Assembly (NCBI GenBank): GCA_028285495.1
Contig: JANQPB010000044.1
Span: 248,001-312,000, forward strand
DNA: 64,000 nucleotides
DNA from: Acidimicrobiales bacterium
GTDB lineage: Bacteria; Actinomycetota; Acidimicrobiia; Acidimicrobiales; SZUA-35
Reading direction: 5' to 3'
Of this stretch, positions 12,001 to 18,217 are shown piece by piece. The notes beneath the pieces were generated by a model that worked only from the letters and a program-made list of their open reading frames with translations, did not search any database and had not been told where the DNA came from. Numbering within the stretch: the first letter of the stretch is position 1; each line of letters opens with the position of its first letter. The position numbers and the translations under genes were made by a program.

Positions 12001-15000
12001 GTGCTGACCCCCCGCTGGACGGTGACGCCGGAGCTGAACTCGACCACCGACCAGTCGATCACCACCTCGACGCCCGAGCTGTTGCGTCCGAACGTCAGCG
12101 TGGTCGAATCGGTCAGCTCGCCGCTGATCTGGAGCCGGCCCGGTTCGGTCCCGGTGCCGCGCACGCTGAACTCCAGGAACGCCGCCGTCGTGTCGACGGC
12201 GGCGATCGTCGCCGTGACCGAGGTCGACCCGCTCCCGAGCACCGCCGTGCCCGACTGGACCTCGTCGAGCACGACGGGGTCGAGGGAGGTGGCGGCCACG
12301 AACGCAACGGCGGAGAGCTCGGACGTGGCGCCGAACGTCGAGCCGCCGAGGTCCTCGGTCGCGGTGGCGCTCAGGACAACGCCGGCCGAGCCCGAGAAGG
12401 TGGTGGAGAACGACTCGGCGCCCGAACCGGTGTGGCTGATCGAGTGGGCGTGCACGAACGTCTCACCCTCGCCGTGGCCGCTCGGATCGGTGCCAGACGG
12501 GTTGGTGAACAGCTCGACCCGGTAGCTCCCGGCCGGCACGTCGAGGTCGTAGTCGACGGTCACCGTGCCGCCGGTCTCGGAGGCCGAGGTGATCACCGGC
12601 ATGTTCAGCAGTCCGTTCGGGCCGCTGTCGCCGTCGCCGGCGTCGTTGGCGGTCACCCCGTCACCGCTCTCGGTCCCGCCGGCGAGGTCGATGCCGATCC
12701 CCGTGTTGGCCCGGATCGAGTTGCCGAGCACCGCGTTGTCGTCGCCGGCATCGCTGGCCAGGTAGACGCCGTCGGCGCCGTTGCCGACGATGGTGTTGGC
12801 CTCGGCCGTCGTGGTGCCGCCGATCCGGTTCGAGGCGGCCAGGTCGTACACGTGGACACCGTGACCGGCGTTGCCCATCGGCGTCGTCCCGTCGGGACCG
12901 AGGCCGATCGTGTTGCCGATGATCGCGTTGCCGTCCGAGCCCGTGTTGCGGATCACGATGGCGTCGTTGGCGCCGAACCCGACCACGTTGCCGTCGTTGG
13001 CGCCGGTCCCGCCGATGGTGTTGCCGGAGGCGTCGACGGTGAGCAGGATCCCCACGTCGGTGTTCGGCTGGGCCGTGAGGTCGCGGTCGAAGCCGACCCA
13101 GTTGTTGGCGAGCACGTTGTTGTCGCCGAAGCCGGTCGATCCGTCGATCTCCAGCCCCTCGTCGGCGAAGCTGTGCACGATCAGGCCACGGACCGAGCTG
13201 TCGTTGGTCCGCAACCGGAGGCCGGCGGTTGCTCCGGGGGCCGAGCTGCCGTCGAGCTCGATGATCGGATCGCCGGCGTAGCCGGTCTGGGTGGTCGCAT
13301 CGAGGTCGACCGCGGAGGTGAGATCCGGATACGGCGTTGCCGGCGTGAGCGTCCAGACGCCGGACGAGTGGCCCGAGTCCGTCGTCGGGATCAGGAACCG
13401 GATCGTGTCGGTCAGCGACGACGCGTTCGCCTCCTCGATGGCGGCCCGCAGGGTGCACTCGGGGTCGCCGTCGGCGTTGGTGTTGCCGGTGTCGCAGATG
13501 TCGTCGCCGGCGTTGCTGTCGCCCGAGTCGCCGGTCGAGTTGACGGTGGCGGTCGGCGAGGCGACGGCGGCGACGGCGTCGTTGCCGGCGGCCCAGTCGA
13601 GCGAGCGCTCCAGCAGGGTCTCGTAGTCCGAGGTGTAGTTCGACGGGTTGGCGGCGTCGCTCGGGAACCAGACCCGCCGGTTGGCCGCCGTGTTCGAGGA
13701 GTACAGGGCGCCTCCGGTGTCGGCCACGTGGATGGCGTAGTGGACGGTGTTGTTCGAGGCGTCGGCCAGCGTCGTCACCCCGGACGGCAGGCTCGATTGG
13801 CCGCCGTCCCAGTAGTTGATGTCGTCGGCCGAGGTGTGGACGGTGAGCGAGCCGGTGGAGAACGGCGACGTGATGTAGTGGGTGTTGTCGACGATGTCGA
13901 TCGCCGTGAGGTTGCTCCACTCCTGATGGCTGTTGCCGGAGTAGAGCATCATGGCCCAGCTGGCGTAGTTCTCGGTGACCACCCCGATGTCGAGCCCCCG
14001 GATGGTGCTGGTCGCCCCGCCACCGGTGTCGCTGAGGAACATCACGTCGTTTGACGAGGCGGCGGCGCTGACCGCGGAGACGTTGTCCGGGTCGACCGCC
14101 GTGACCGTCCAGCCCCAGCTCTGGAACAGCGTGCGCTTGGCCGCATCGTTGCCGCTGGAGTAGTTGCCGTTGTTGGTGACCATCACCAGATTGGTGGCGC
14201 CGCCCCCGCCGCCGGTCGGCGCCGGCGTCAGGGCGACGAGCGTGCCAATGGAGCCGTCGTTGGCGTCGACCGTCGCCGTCCGGGTCCCGGTCGCCCCGGC
14301 CGTGCCGAGTTGCTCCTCGGCCACGGCGGCGATCGTCTCCTCGTCCGCGGTGTCGCCGGTGTCGCTGACCACGTCGACCCGCTCGGTCATCCCGACCGGC
14401 GGCGTCAGCTGGCCGTCGTCGGCCACCGACCAGATGGCGACCAGGGTGGCGTCGTCGACCGTCGTGGTGACCGACGGCGCCACGACGGCGGCCCCGGACG
14501 CGTTGGTCTGGGTGGCGGTCGCGTCGATCGGCGAGCTCGTGTCGACGCCGTCGTAGAGCGTGATCGAACCGGCGGCGGTCTCGGTCGCACCCGTCACGGT
14601 GAAGCTGTACTGCGACGGCTCCGACGATGTGGCGATCCGCCAGTAGACGCCGTGCACGAATCCGCTGCCGGCGGTCTCGGTGACGGTGTTCCAACCGGCC
14701 GGCGGGGTGATGTTGCTGGCGTTGCCCCAGTAGCTCCAGGCGACGTGGGCCAGCATCAGGTCGTCGGTGGCGACGGTGGCCGGCACGGGAAGATCGACGG
14801 TGCTGCCCGAGGTGTACGAGCCGCTGGCGGTCTCGACGGCCACGAACGTCGGGTCGATGATCAGCGGCAGGGTCGGGTCGTAGGCCGCCAGCGTGAAGCC
14901 GATGGTGCCGTCCTCGCGGATCTGGTAGCCGCTGTCGACGATCACGGGCTCGCCGGCGACCTCCTGGTAGGTGACCGGCGCGGTCGACCGGTAGTCGGGT

Positions 15001-16799
15001 CCGGCCTCGGACTCGATGAGCAGGTCGCCGTTGGCCTGGAGGCTGACGGCCTCGGCACCGTCGAAATCGAGGGTGATCTCGTCCGGATCGGAGCCGGCCT
15101 CCACCACGAAGCTGTACTCGACCTCGCCATCGTCGGCCGAGTAGACGACGTCGACGCCTGGCAGCACCTCGTCGACCTCGATGGCGTCGTCTTCGTCGGT
15201 CTGGCCGGCGTCGGGCTCGTCGCCGGCGCCGGGCGCGGCCGCCGTTCCCGGCTCCCCGACGGCCTCGGCCCCGCCCGCCGACGGGCCACCGGCTCCCGGG
15301 TTGCCGACATCGGATCGGATCGGGGAGGTCTCGAGAATCCGCGCATCGGGATCCGAGGCGGCCCCGACGACCTCCATGATCACCGCGTCGACCGCCGACT
15401 CGCCCTCGGCGACGAGGGCGACCTCGCCCTCGCCGATGATGGCGTCATAGCTCGCCGTGACCAGGGCGAAGTCGACGAGATCGTCGGCCACCCCCTCGTT
15501 GACGGCGAAGTCGACCCCCCTGTCCGGGTCACCCAGCGCCTCCAGCCAGCGGTCGGTCCGCTCCGACAGCTGGAGCCCACGGCGCTCGGGCCGCTCGTCC
15601 GCCGCATCGTCCTCGCCATCGTCGCCGGCATCGTCATCGCCGGCGTCTTCATCGTCATCGACGTCGTCGGCGTCGTCGTCTGTCTCGGTCTCGGCGGCCG
15701 GCCTGGCACCCGAGGCGATCAGGGCCGGGACGACGCCGTCGGCCAGGGCGAGCTCGACGCCGGTCGGCTGGCCGTCGTCGAGCCGGTACGACGCCACCGT
15801 GCCGGCCCAGGCGTCGACCACCCACAGCCGGCCGTCGGCATCGATCGCCAGGTCGACGGGGCCGACCAGACCGTCGACAAGCGGCGACTCGCCGGCGGCC
15901 CCGGTCACCGGGTCGATGGCGACCACGGCACCACGACCGGCGAGCGCAACCAGCAGTCGGCCGTCCGGGGTGAGCACCATGCCGGATGGCCGATCGCCGG
16001 GATCGAGGGTGACCACGGTCCCGAGATGGGCGCCGCTGTCGGCGTCGTAGCGCTCGATGTCGTCGTCGCCACGATCCGAGACGAGGAGCTCGCCGTCCGA
16101 GGCCACCACGTCCACCGGATCGCGCAGCTCGCCGTCGATCGTGGCTCGCCGCAGGGCCAGCGGCGGGGCCACGACGACGGGTCGGCGACCGAAGCGGAGG
16201 CCGGTGCGACCGCCGGGCTCGAGACCGAGCACCCGATTCGATCCGGCGTCGACCACGTACAGCCGACCGTCGTCGGTGGCGACGAGTCCCCGGGGCTCGA
16301 ACGTGTCCCTCCCCATCCCCGCCCGGGCGGCGGCGCGACCGCGCCGGATCCCGTTCAGGGCGATCGACGCCGAATCGGGGTCGGCGGGATCGATGCGCTC
16401 GACCACACCGGCGTCGCCGTCGGCGACGTAGATGTCGCCGTCCGGCCCGACCGCGATCCCGGTCGGGACCGCATCGTCGCCGGACGACAGCTCGAGCTCG
16501 GCACCGGACGCCCCGGTGACCGACGATGCCGTGACGACACCGGCGGGGTCTGCGGCGATCACGAACAGGTCGGGGTCGCCGGCGGCGGACGCAGGACGTG
16601 CCCGGGTACGGCCGCCGGGACCGGTGTCGGGACGGTCACCGGTGTCGGACGACGTCGTCGCCTCGTCGGAGGCGACGGCTGCGTCCTCGGCGACACCGGC
16701 CCTGGCCGGCGCAGGGATGCCAGCGAGCAACCCGAGCAGCGCGACGAAGGCGGCGACCGAGGTCGCCAGCCGCCGACGGCGATCGGATCGCCTCACCAT
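1..16799 (-). CDS. giant secreted FG-GAP/TSP3/beta-helix mosaic protein (3' end outside window)
   Basis: One minus-strand frame stays open from the ATG at 16799 to the window edge, giving at least 5,599 codons. Order of segments, in approximate residues: charged n-region plus hydrophobic signal peptide (1-35, ending PAPARA); NHL/SMP-30-like propeller (80-350); Asp-rich linker (365-400); ThuA-like segment (870-1065); CSLREA-type motif CTLRAAIEEAN and beta-helix (1080-1420); three or four beta-rich ITAVD-type repeats (1500-1835); thrombospondin-3-like linker (1840-1920); six FG-GAP repeats (1930-2335); SdrD-B-like domain (2336-2435); seven repeats of about 57 residues (2510-2915); second beta-helix (2925-3290); then four tandem supermodules of TSP3 linker plus six FG-GAP repeats (3300-5306). 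A second CSLREA motif sits at the left edge, so more follows. FG-GAP cores read GDLDGDG...DLAVGA, as in integrin-alpha propellers that bind calcium. Role is inferred: secreted or surface adhesin or matrix protein. An in-frame ATG at 16832 would add 11 residues; neither start has a good Shine-Dalgarno, but see the leader ORF at 16870. Confidence 0.9.
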   Translation of the reverse strand, partial: MVRRSDRRRRLATSVAAFVALLGLLAGIPAPARAGVAEDAAVASDEATTSSDTGDRPDTGPGGRTRARPASAAGDPDLFVIAADPAGVVTASSVTGASGAELELSSGDDAVPTGIAVGPDGDIYVADGDAGVVERIDPADPDSASIALNGIRRGRAAARAGMGRDTFEPRGLVATDDGRLYVVDAGSNRVLGLEPGGRTGLRFGRRPVVVAPPLALRRATIDGELRDPVDVVASDGELLVSDRGDDDIERYDADSGAHLGTVVTLDPGDRPSGMVLTPDGRLLVALAGRGAVVAIDPVTGAAGESPLVDGLVGPVDLAIDADGRLWVVDAWAGTVASYRLDDGQPTGVELALADGVVPALIASGARPAAETETDDDADDVDDDEDAGDDDAGDDGEDDAADERPERRGLQLSERTDRWLEALGDPDRGVDFAVNEGVADDLVDFALVTASYDAIIGEGEVALVAEGESAVDAVIMEVVGAASDPDARILETSPIRSDVGNPGAGGPSAGGAEAVGEPGTAAAPGAGDEPDAGQTDEDDAIEVDEVLPGVDVVYSADDGEVEYSFVVEAGSDPDEITLDFDGAEAVSLQANGDLLIESEAGPDYRSTAPVTYQEVAGEPVIVDSGYQIREDGTIGFTLAAYDPTLPLIIDPTFVAVETASGSYTSGSTVDLPVPATVATDDLMLAHVAWSYWGNASNITPPAGWNTVTETAGSGFVHGVYWRIATSSEPSQYSFTVTGATETAAGSITLYDGVDTSSPIDATATQTNASGAAVVAPSVTTTVDDATLVAIWSVADDGQLTPPVGMTERVDVVSDTGDTADEETIAAVAEEQLGTAGATGTRTATVDANDGSIGTLVALTPAPTGGGGGATNLVMVTNNGNYSSGNDAAKRTLFQSWGWTVTAVDPDNVSAVSAAASSNDVMFLSDTGGGATSTIRGLDIGVVTENYASWAMMLYSGNSHQEWSNLTAIDIVDNTHYITSPFSTGSLTVHTSADDINYWDGGQSSLPSGVTTLADASNNTVHYAIHVADTGGALYSSNTAANRRVWFPSDAANPSNYTSDYETLLERSLDWAAGNDAVAAVASPTATVNSTGDSGDSNAGDDICDTGNTNADGDPECTLRAAIEEANASSLTDTIRFLIPTTDSGHSSGVWTLTPATPYPDLTSAVDLDATTQTGYAGDPIIELDGSSAPGATAGLRLRTNDSSVRGLIVHSFADEGLEIDGSTGFGDNNVLANNWVGFDRDLTAQPNTDVGILLTVDASGNTIGGTGANDGNVVGFGANDAIVIRNTGSDGNAIIGNTIGLGPDGTTPMGNAGHGVHVYDLAASNRIGGTTTAEANTIVGNGADGVYLASDAGDDNAVLGNSIRANTGIGIDLAGGTESGDGVTANDAGDGDSGPNGLLNMPVITSASETGGTVTVDYDLDVPAGSYRVELFTNPSGTDPSGHGEGETFVHAHSISHTGSGAESFSTTFSGSAGVVLSATATEDLGGSTFGATSELSAVAFVAATSLDPVVLDEVQSGTAVLGSGSTSVTATIAAVDTTAAFLEFSVRGTGTEPGRLQISGELTDSTTLTFGRNSSGVEVVIDWSVVEFSSGVTVQRGVSTHAASAVVDTAITAVDVNRSFVLLGGYEIDGNVFDGNDFVQASLTSSTNVRLAVDFSTPSTVPWQVVTYNDATVQRGSVSLGSGDSSATAAISSVDPAKSWLLYGYTSSGGTNTNIGQKLVRGRITDATTLDFDRSSTGQAIDLRWELVEFTDSTAVQHASASFGTSVSAQGVTIAAVDRQRAIATGGYLGRGGRTAFTSDDNPNYAWFTSELTSATEVRLQRGVTGATADLGWFVIEWVCADSDSDGVTDCHEDADLDGDNDPSTKPWPDTDGDTTPNYLDSDDDGDGTATSAESADPNGDGNPRDALDRDRDGEPDYLDPATSPATGEVADTQKVSDTVGDLAATLDDGDAFGENVATIGDLDGDGIEDLLVGAAADDDGGTGRGAAYVLFLDADGTVKAEQKISSTQGGLTGPLDDDDQFGMGVGSVGDLDGDGRNEVVVGASGDDDGNTNAGAVYVLFLDADGTVRAEQKISDTQGGLAASLVGWPNFGFGVDGIGDLDGDGINDLAVGAYGDDTGGTNRGAVFVLFLNADGTVKAEQKISDTDGGLAAVLDDGDRFGVGVTGLGDLDDDGVEDLAVGAYLDDDGGTDRGAVHVLFLDTDGTVKAEQKISDAEGGLSAALDDSDGFGVGLGALGDLDGDGVEDLVVGAFRDDDGGTDRGAAYVLALNTDGTVETEWKISDTEGGLAVGLDESGRFGRDAASVGDLDGDDILDLVVTAHRDDDGGTDRGAIYLLDLSPPFTATLTGTIYEDVDGDGAVGDDGVAASGVDVWLFDDTDGDGEPSAGDVVADTAVTDGSGNFSLTASAGNGTYWVAVNGADVVPSAGYTGGSSLDDVFAEQTYGPAGAATFNGSSWSFAGSAGSVFGGARPADSDGFPTLATADHVTRVVVAGADVSGLDHGLSFVPVTNTGDEVLPTGFTDTAAWTTYDPGANGVGTDPDGYRDPVFDGRYIYFPPAFNGSSSHSEMLRYDTEAEFGTTGAWTTFDPIAAGVGTTSGDFRSAIFDGRYVYFVAYGTPRHGEFLRYDTTASFTSAASWTAFDPGANGVGTDPDGYLAAAFDGRYLYFAPDNNGSSQHGEVLRYDTTADFTTSTSWSAYDPDANGVGTDPRGFFGAVFDGRYVYFIPFANAGYHGEVLRYDTTVAFGAASSWTAYDPGANGVGTDPDGFIGAAFDGRHLYLVPYFNGSDNHGEVLRFDTTADFATSTSWSAYDPGANGVGTDPDGYAGAGFDGRFVYFIPLESGSGRHGEFLRYDTTATFASTSSWTAFDPGTAGVGTDPDGLFGSVFDGRYLYIAPGSSNGTDHHGEVVRYDTRRANQGSFRQFIDNSNAISGSQTTNFEIPTSDPGHSGGVWSIAAAEAFPDLADDVTIDATTQTGWSSGPVVELDGSSGPSGVDDGLVAAAAATIRGLSVHSWPDNGIDLRALGDDAVIELNYIGLRADGSAAGNADNGLEISTGASNATIGGVGVGNVISANGENGLWSRGDDSTVQGNLIGTDPTGTLARPNTEAGIEVSTGDAAGGLIGGTAAGEGNTVASNTGIGIELSGDGTGGDTAVIGNSVHSNGGLGLDLGSDGVTANDAGDADTGANALLNVPVLTSVSEFGGTTTADFDLDVPAGTYRVELFTNPSGADASGSGEGETFAHAASISHTGSGVESFSTTFAGAFGDVVTGTATTDLGGGTFGRTSEFSVAVTTTAGACGTTDSDADGLLDCEEDANTDADADPSTNPGPDTDGDTTPNYLDADDDGDGTATSAENADPNGDGNPQDARDTDRNGMPDYLDVGASPSHASIAGEQKISSSLGGLTATIDDGDNLGQALASIGDIDGDGITDLALTATTDDDGGADRGAVHILFLDADGSVKGEQKISDTEGGLTATLDDGDEFGHAVTGLGDLDGDGINDIAVGTWSDDDGGASRGGVHVLFLAADGSVRGEQKISDTEGGLGAALDDGDRFGAALSGLGDVDGDGINDLAVDARFDDDGGNGRGAVYVLFLNADGTVKAEQKISDTAGGLAAALENGDNFGVGTAGIGDLDGDGVPDLAVGATGDDDGGTGRGAVYVLFLNADGTVKAERKISDTTGGLLVPIEDDQGFGRDIGGLGDYDGDGTVDIAVGGWAADGGGTDRGGVHILSLDSGGRVIEDRRLDDLVGGLTSALDDVDRFGTSVASLGDLDGDGGLDLAVGARFDDDGGTDRGAAYILDLRTRADADGDGLWDHREDADTDLDGNPATSPGPDTDGNGTADYLDGDDDGDGTATTSESADPNGDGHPRDAIDTDRDGQPDHLDPDVGTGATPVRSEQKISDSAGGLSATLDDSDAFGTAVSPIGDLDGDGIGDLAVGAPEDDDGGAGRGAVHVLFLDADGTVASEQTISSTAGGLTGPLDDGDRFGASVTAIGDVDGDGVPDLAVGADQDDDGGTDRGAVYVLFMNTDGTVRAEQKISVTAGGFTGPVDGDDELGYSIGAVGDLDGDGIPDLAVGAIRDDDGGTNRGAVYVLFLHSDGTVRAEQKISDTAGGLAASLVDNDWFGTSVAGIGDLDGDGIEDLAVGALRDDDGGTNRGAVHVLFMNTDGTVRAEQKISSTTGGLTGPLADNTWFGSGVAGVGDLDRDGIEDLVVGAAIDSDGGTFRGAAFLLFLNADGTVKGEYKISSTAGGLTGPLDDSDGFGTDVAGLGDLDGDGAIDLAVGTAGDDDGGTDRGALYVLDLSVAPCGTADSDGDGLLDCEEDANTDADDDPSTNPGPDTDGDTTANYLDADDDGDGTATSVENADPNGDGNPQDARDTDRDGQPDYLDPPTTPAVGTVAAEQKISSTTGGLTGPLDDSDTFGSSVGPIGDLDGDGINDIVVGAAIDDDGGTNRGAAYVLFLDTDGTVKGEQKISDTAGGLTATLDDNDFFGEWVRSIGDLDGDGRNELIAGARNDDDGGSDRGAAYVLFLDADGTVRAERKISDTAGGLTATLDDADGFGVAVDGIGDVDGDGIPDVVVGANADDDGGTGRGAVYVLFLNADGTVKGEQKISDTAGGLNATLDDNDNFGEAVTGPGDIDGDGTPDLAVGLYADDDGGTDRGAVHVLFLNPDGTVKAEQKISDSAGGFTPVLEDSDWLGGSVGALGDLDGDGVVDLLVGAPGDNDGVSSGGAVYVLLLRNDGTVRVASKISDTSGNLTGSLDVGDWFGIAVSGLGDLDGDGTIDIAVGAMYDDDGGTNRGAVYVIDLGLGCAPGDSDSDTVLDCFEDANADADDDPSTNPGPDTDGDTTANYLDTDDDGDTTPTASESPDPSGDGDPRDAIDSDHDGEPDFLDPPTSPVVGEVATEQKISATQGGLTGPLDGFDLFGQGVAPVGDLDGDGIVDLAVGAYQDDDGGSSRGAVHILFLNADGTVKGEQKISSTQGGLTGPLDDTDQFGRNVASLGDLDGDGIVDLAVGAFRDDDGGTNHGAVYVLFLDADGTVKAEQKISETEGGLGVTFSGTVEFGRDVAGLGDVDGDGINDLAVGSTQDDDGGADRGAVYVLLLNADGTVKSAQKISDSGGGLATTLDDDDELGAGLAGIGDLDGDGIRDLVVGAAGDDDGASAAGALYVLFLNADGTVKAEQKISPTSGGFAAEASSGDGFGSSVTAVGDLDGDGTVDLAVGTPGDDDGAGGAGAVHLLFLDRSGTVRNQAKISASSGGLTGPLDSFDSFGSGVAALGDLDGDGTISIAVGAHGDDDGGGSAGAVYVLELTDACTFGTGYGSACPYTSLADVPDDVDGRLWFDFGAGAFEASVSSDEGGAWVQVLQYNHEGGTNPALDVRAAAAAWPTYSGAARGTDQSGTQFWGHIGQAAAAAIPDAAADLELRWYGESSGHSRVIHFRSPVLGEFQGDAADGFTTGGIATSHALLTGHTANLPAAATSEYTDEGDLALTNFPYWLAGTHHWGIAGTGTRWEADDPSSGSSLDTVHRVWVRVERPSLTVNSTGDGGDTSAGDGVCSTGGTVADGTTECTLRAAVEEANANTSITTIDFAIPTTDAGYTA
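870..6670 (-). repeat. four tandem TSP3 + 6xFG-GAP supermodules, period about 1.5 kb
   Basis: Inside the giant gene, the same linker landmark (coding YLDPPT-like residues at the end of the TSP3 linker) recurs at 2127, 3639, 5154 and 6657, spaced 1512, 1515 and 1503 bases, all multiples of three. Each supermodule is about 500 residues: an Asp/Asn-rich calcium-binding linker followed by six FG-GAP repeats of about 68 residues. A fifth copy of the same two-part unit lies at about 9800-11280, separated from the others by the SdrD-B-like, seven-fold repeat and beta-helix segments. This is a coding repeat, not a mobile or CRISPR repeat. Confidence 0.85.
8060..9280 (-). repeat. seven-fold repeat of about 57 residues, probable beta-propeller
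   Basis: Within the giant gene, seven copies of a unit with the core GVGTDPDGY...FDGRYVYF...HGEVLRYDTT recur about every 170 bases. The second copy (near 9010) is the most diverged, reading GVGTTSGDF. Seven copies of a short beta-rich unit with a repeated YVYF-type strand fit a seven-bladed propeller; the fold is inference. Confidence 0.75.
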
Positions 16800-16870
16800 C
16801 CGGAGCGGGAGCGCAGCCCGGCGGCCGGGCATCGACCGTCGGCGACCGAAGCACGAGGACCTGTCGACAT
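16793..16870 (-). CDS. possible 25-residue leader peptide coupled to the giant gene
   Basis: A short frame begins with ATG at 16870, right behind the best Shine-Dalgarno in the area (AAGGAGG at about 16876-16882), and encodes 25 residues starting MSTGPRASVADGR. Its TGA stop (16795-16793) overlaps the start region of the giant gene in the string ATGGTGA, where ATG is the giant start. This arrangement fits translational coupling. The giant gene itself has no good ribosome-binding site of its own. The peptide has no recognisable domain and could simply be a chance frame. Confidence 0.4.
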   Translation of the reverse strand: MSTGPRASVADGRCPAAGLRSRSGW

Positions 16871-16933
16871 CCGAACCTCCTTCCGTCCCGCTCTGCTCTC
16901 GCTGGTCGTGGCGCGGCCCTGCCGGGCGAACCA

Positions 16934-17041
16934 CACCCCTCCCCGTCGGCTCCCGAGGCCGGGAGCTGAGTCTCCGAGCCGCTCGAGGGGACCGGAGCGA
17001 GGCCTCACCGCCGGGGTCGACGAGCCGACGGGAGAGGGGTG
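16934..17041. repeat. 19-bp imperfect inverted repeat around a GC-rich hairpin between divergent genes
   Basis: The arms 16934-16952 and 17022-17041 are complementary over 19 pairs with a single bulged base. A perfect 7-bp hairpin (16949-16966, loop AGGC) overlaps the inner edge of the left arm, so the two structures compete. The right arm contains the ribosome-binding site (GGGAGAGG) and GTG start of the plus-strand transducer-like gene. On the minus strand the same sequence would lie in the 5' leader of the giant gene if transcription starts beyond 17041. It looks like a structured regulatory RNA or operator; no known riboswitch core was recognised. Confidence 0.45.
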
Positions 17042-18184
17042 GAGAACCGATCAGATGACCTGTTGCTGACGACGTCGTTCCTGTCCCCCACCTGGATGGC
17101 GGCCGCCGTGGCCGTCGGTCTCGGGTCCGCCAGCACCGACGGTGCCGCCCGATGGGCGACCCTCGGCATCGCCGCCACGATCGCCCTGGTCGGGGTCTGG
17201 CTGGCGGTGACCGACCGTGAGACGGTCTCCGTCGCAGTGGCCGCCGGTCTGGCCTGGTTCGCGTTCGGGCTGGTCACCGTCGTGCAGTACGTCAACCCCG
17301 ACGGCGATCCGGCCCTCGGGGCCGGCATGGGGTTGACCATGCTCTGGGTTGGAATGGTGCTGCCTCGGAACCACGTGTACGCCGCCATCCTCGGCGTCGC
17401 CCCACCACTCCTCGTTCCCCAGCTCCTGACCAAGCCGCTGACCGAGGCCGTGCCGCTCTTCATCAGCTCGTGGCTGCTGGTCTCGTTCACCGGCATCGTG
17501 GCCGCCTGGCAGCGGAAGCGGTTGGAGCGGATGGGTCAGGAGGCGGTGGCCACCGAGCAGGCGGCTGCTGCGGCCCGAGCCGACGTGCTCGAACAGGCCA
17601 GACTGGCCGAGATCGGGGCCGCCGACGCCCGGGCCGACGCGGTCGAGCAGGCCAGACGGGCCGAGGCCGAGGCCGCAGCCGCCGCGGAGGAGGCCGAGCG
17701 GGAGCGCCTGGCCCTGGCCTCGGCCGAGCTGGAGGAGCGCAACCGGCTCCAGGAGCGGATGGTCGACGCGGCCAAGACCGGTGAGGAGATCGTGTCCCGC
17801 GTGACCGAGCGGACCCGGGCTGCTTCCGGCGCCATCGGCGAGCTGGAGGCGACCAGCTCGGGCATCATGGCCGCCAGCGACGTGATCCAGGAGATCGCGG
17901 CCCAGACCAACCTGTTGGCCCTCAACGCCACGATCGAGGCGGCCAGGGCCGGCGAGGCCGGGCGGGGTTTCGCCGTCGTGGCCAACGAGGTGCAGGAGCT
18001 GGCCCGCCAGTCGGCGGCCAGCGGCACCGAGATCGCCGACACGCTGCGCCGCATCGGCGGTCAGGTGGCCGACACCGTCTCGACGATCGACGACATCAAC
18101 CGCGCCATGGGCGAGCTGGCCGAGCACCACCGGGAGCTCCGGGCGATCTCGGACGAGCGGGTTGCCCTCGACGCCGCCGGCTGA
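17039..18184 (+). CDS. membrane-bound methyl-accepting-chemotaxis-like signalling protein
   Basis: 381 residues from GTG at 17039, preceded by GGGAGAGG. The N-terminal half has about five hydrophobic helices (residues 10-165) and no extracellular sensor domain or HAMP that I can see. A long Ala/Glu-rich coiled coil follows (165-245). The C-terminal part carries the highly conserved MCP hairpin tip, including AAQTNLLALNATIEAARAGE and GRGFAVVANEVQELA. Only about 60 residues follow the tip, so the return helix is short and the usual methylation helices are largely missing. No CheA, CheW or CheY gene is in the window. It sits divergently from the giant gene and convergently with the TasA-like operon; a role in surface sensing for that system is only inference. 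Confidence 0.85.
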   Translation: MENRSDDLLLTTSFLSPTWMAAAVAVGLGSASTDGAARWATLGIAATIALVGVWLAVTDRETVSVAVAAGLAWFAFGLVTVVQYVNPDGDPALGAGMGLTMLWVGMVLPRNHVYAAILGVAPPLLVPQLLTKPLTEAVPLFISSWLLVSFTGIVAAWQRKRLERMGQEAVATEQAAAAARADVLEQARLAEIGAADARADAVEQARRAEAEAAAAAEEAERERLALASAELEERNRLQERMVDAAKTGEEIVSRVTERTRAASGAIGELEATSSGIMAASDVIQEIAAQTNLLALNATIEAARAGEAGRGFAVVANEVQELARQSAASGTEIADTLRRIGGQVADTVSTIDDINRAMGELAEHHRELRAISDERVALDAAG

Positions 18185-18191
18185 GGCCGGC
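18176..18191. terminator. GC-rich hairpin between convergent genes, possible terminator
   Basis: A 6-bp perfect stem (GCCGGC / GCCGGC) with loop TGAG overlaps the stop codon of the transducer-like gene, and further GC-rich inverted sequence follows up to the stop of the TasA-like gene at 18218. There is no T-tract, so intrinsic termination is uncertain; the convergent position is the main support. Confidence 0.3.
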
Positions 18192-18217
18192 CGCCGCGTC
18201 GGCCGCCGGAGCCGGCG

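Noticed and set aside
7761..14054. Plus-strand open frame of 2,097 residues
   Set aside because: Shadow of the giant minus-strand gene. High GC removes stop codons from the antisense frame.
16934..17041. c-di-GMP or ydaO-type riboswitch
   Set aside because: No conserved core of either class could be found on either strand; only the structured inverted repeat is reported.
14310..17069. Plus-strand open frame of 919 residues
   Set aside because: Antisense to the N-terminal part of the giant gene; no domain, and it overlaps the start of the transducer-like gene in another frame.
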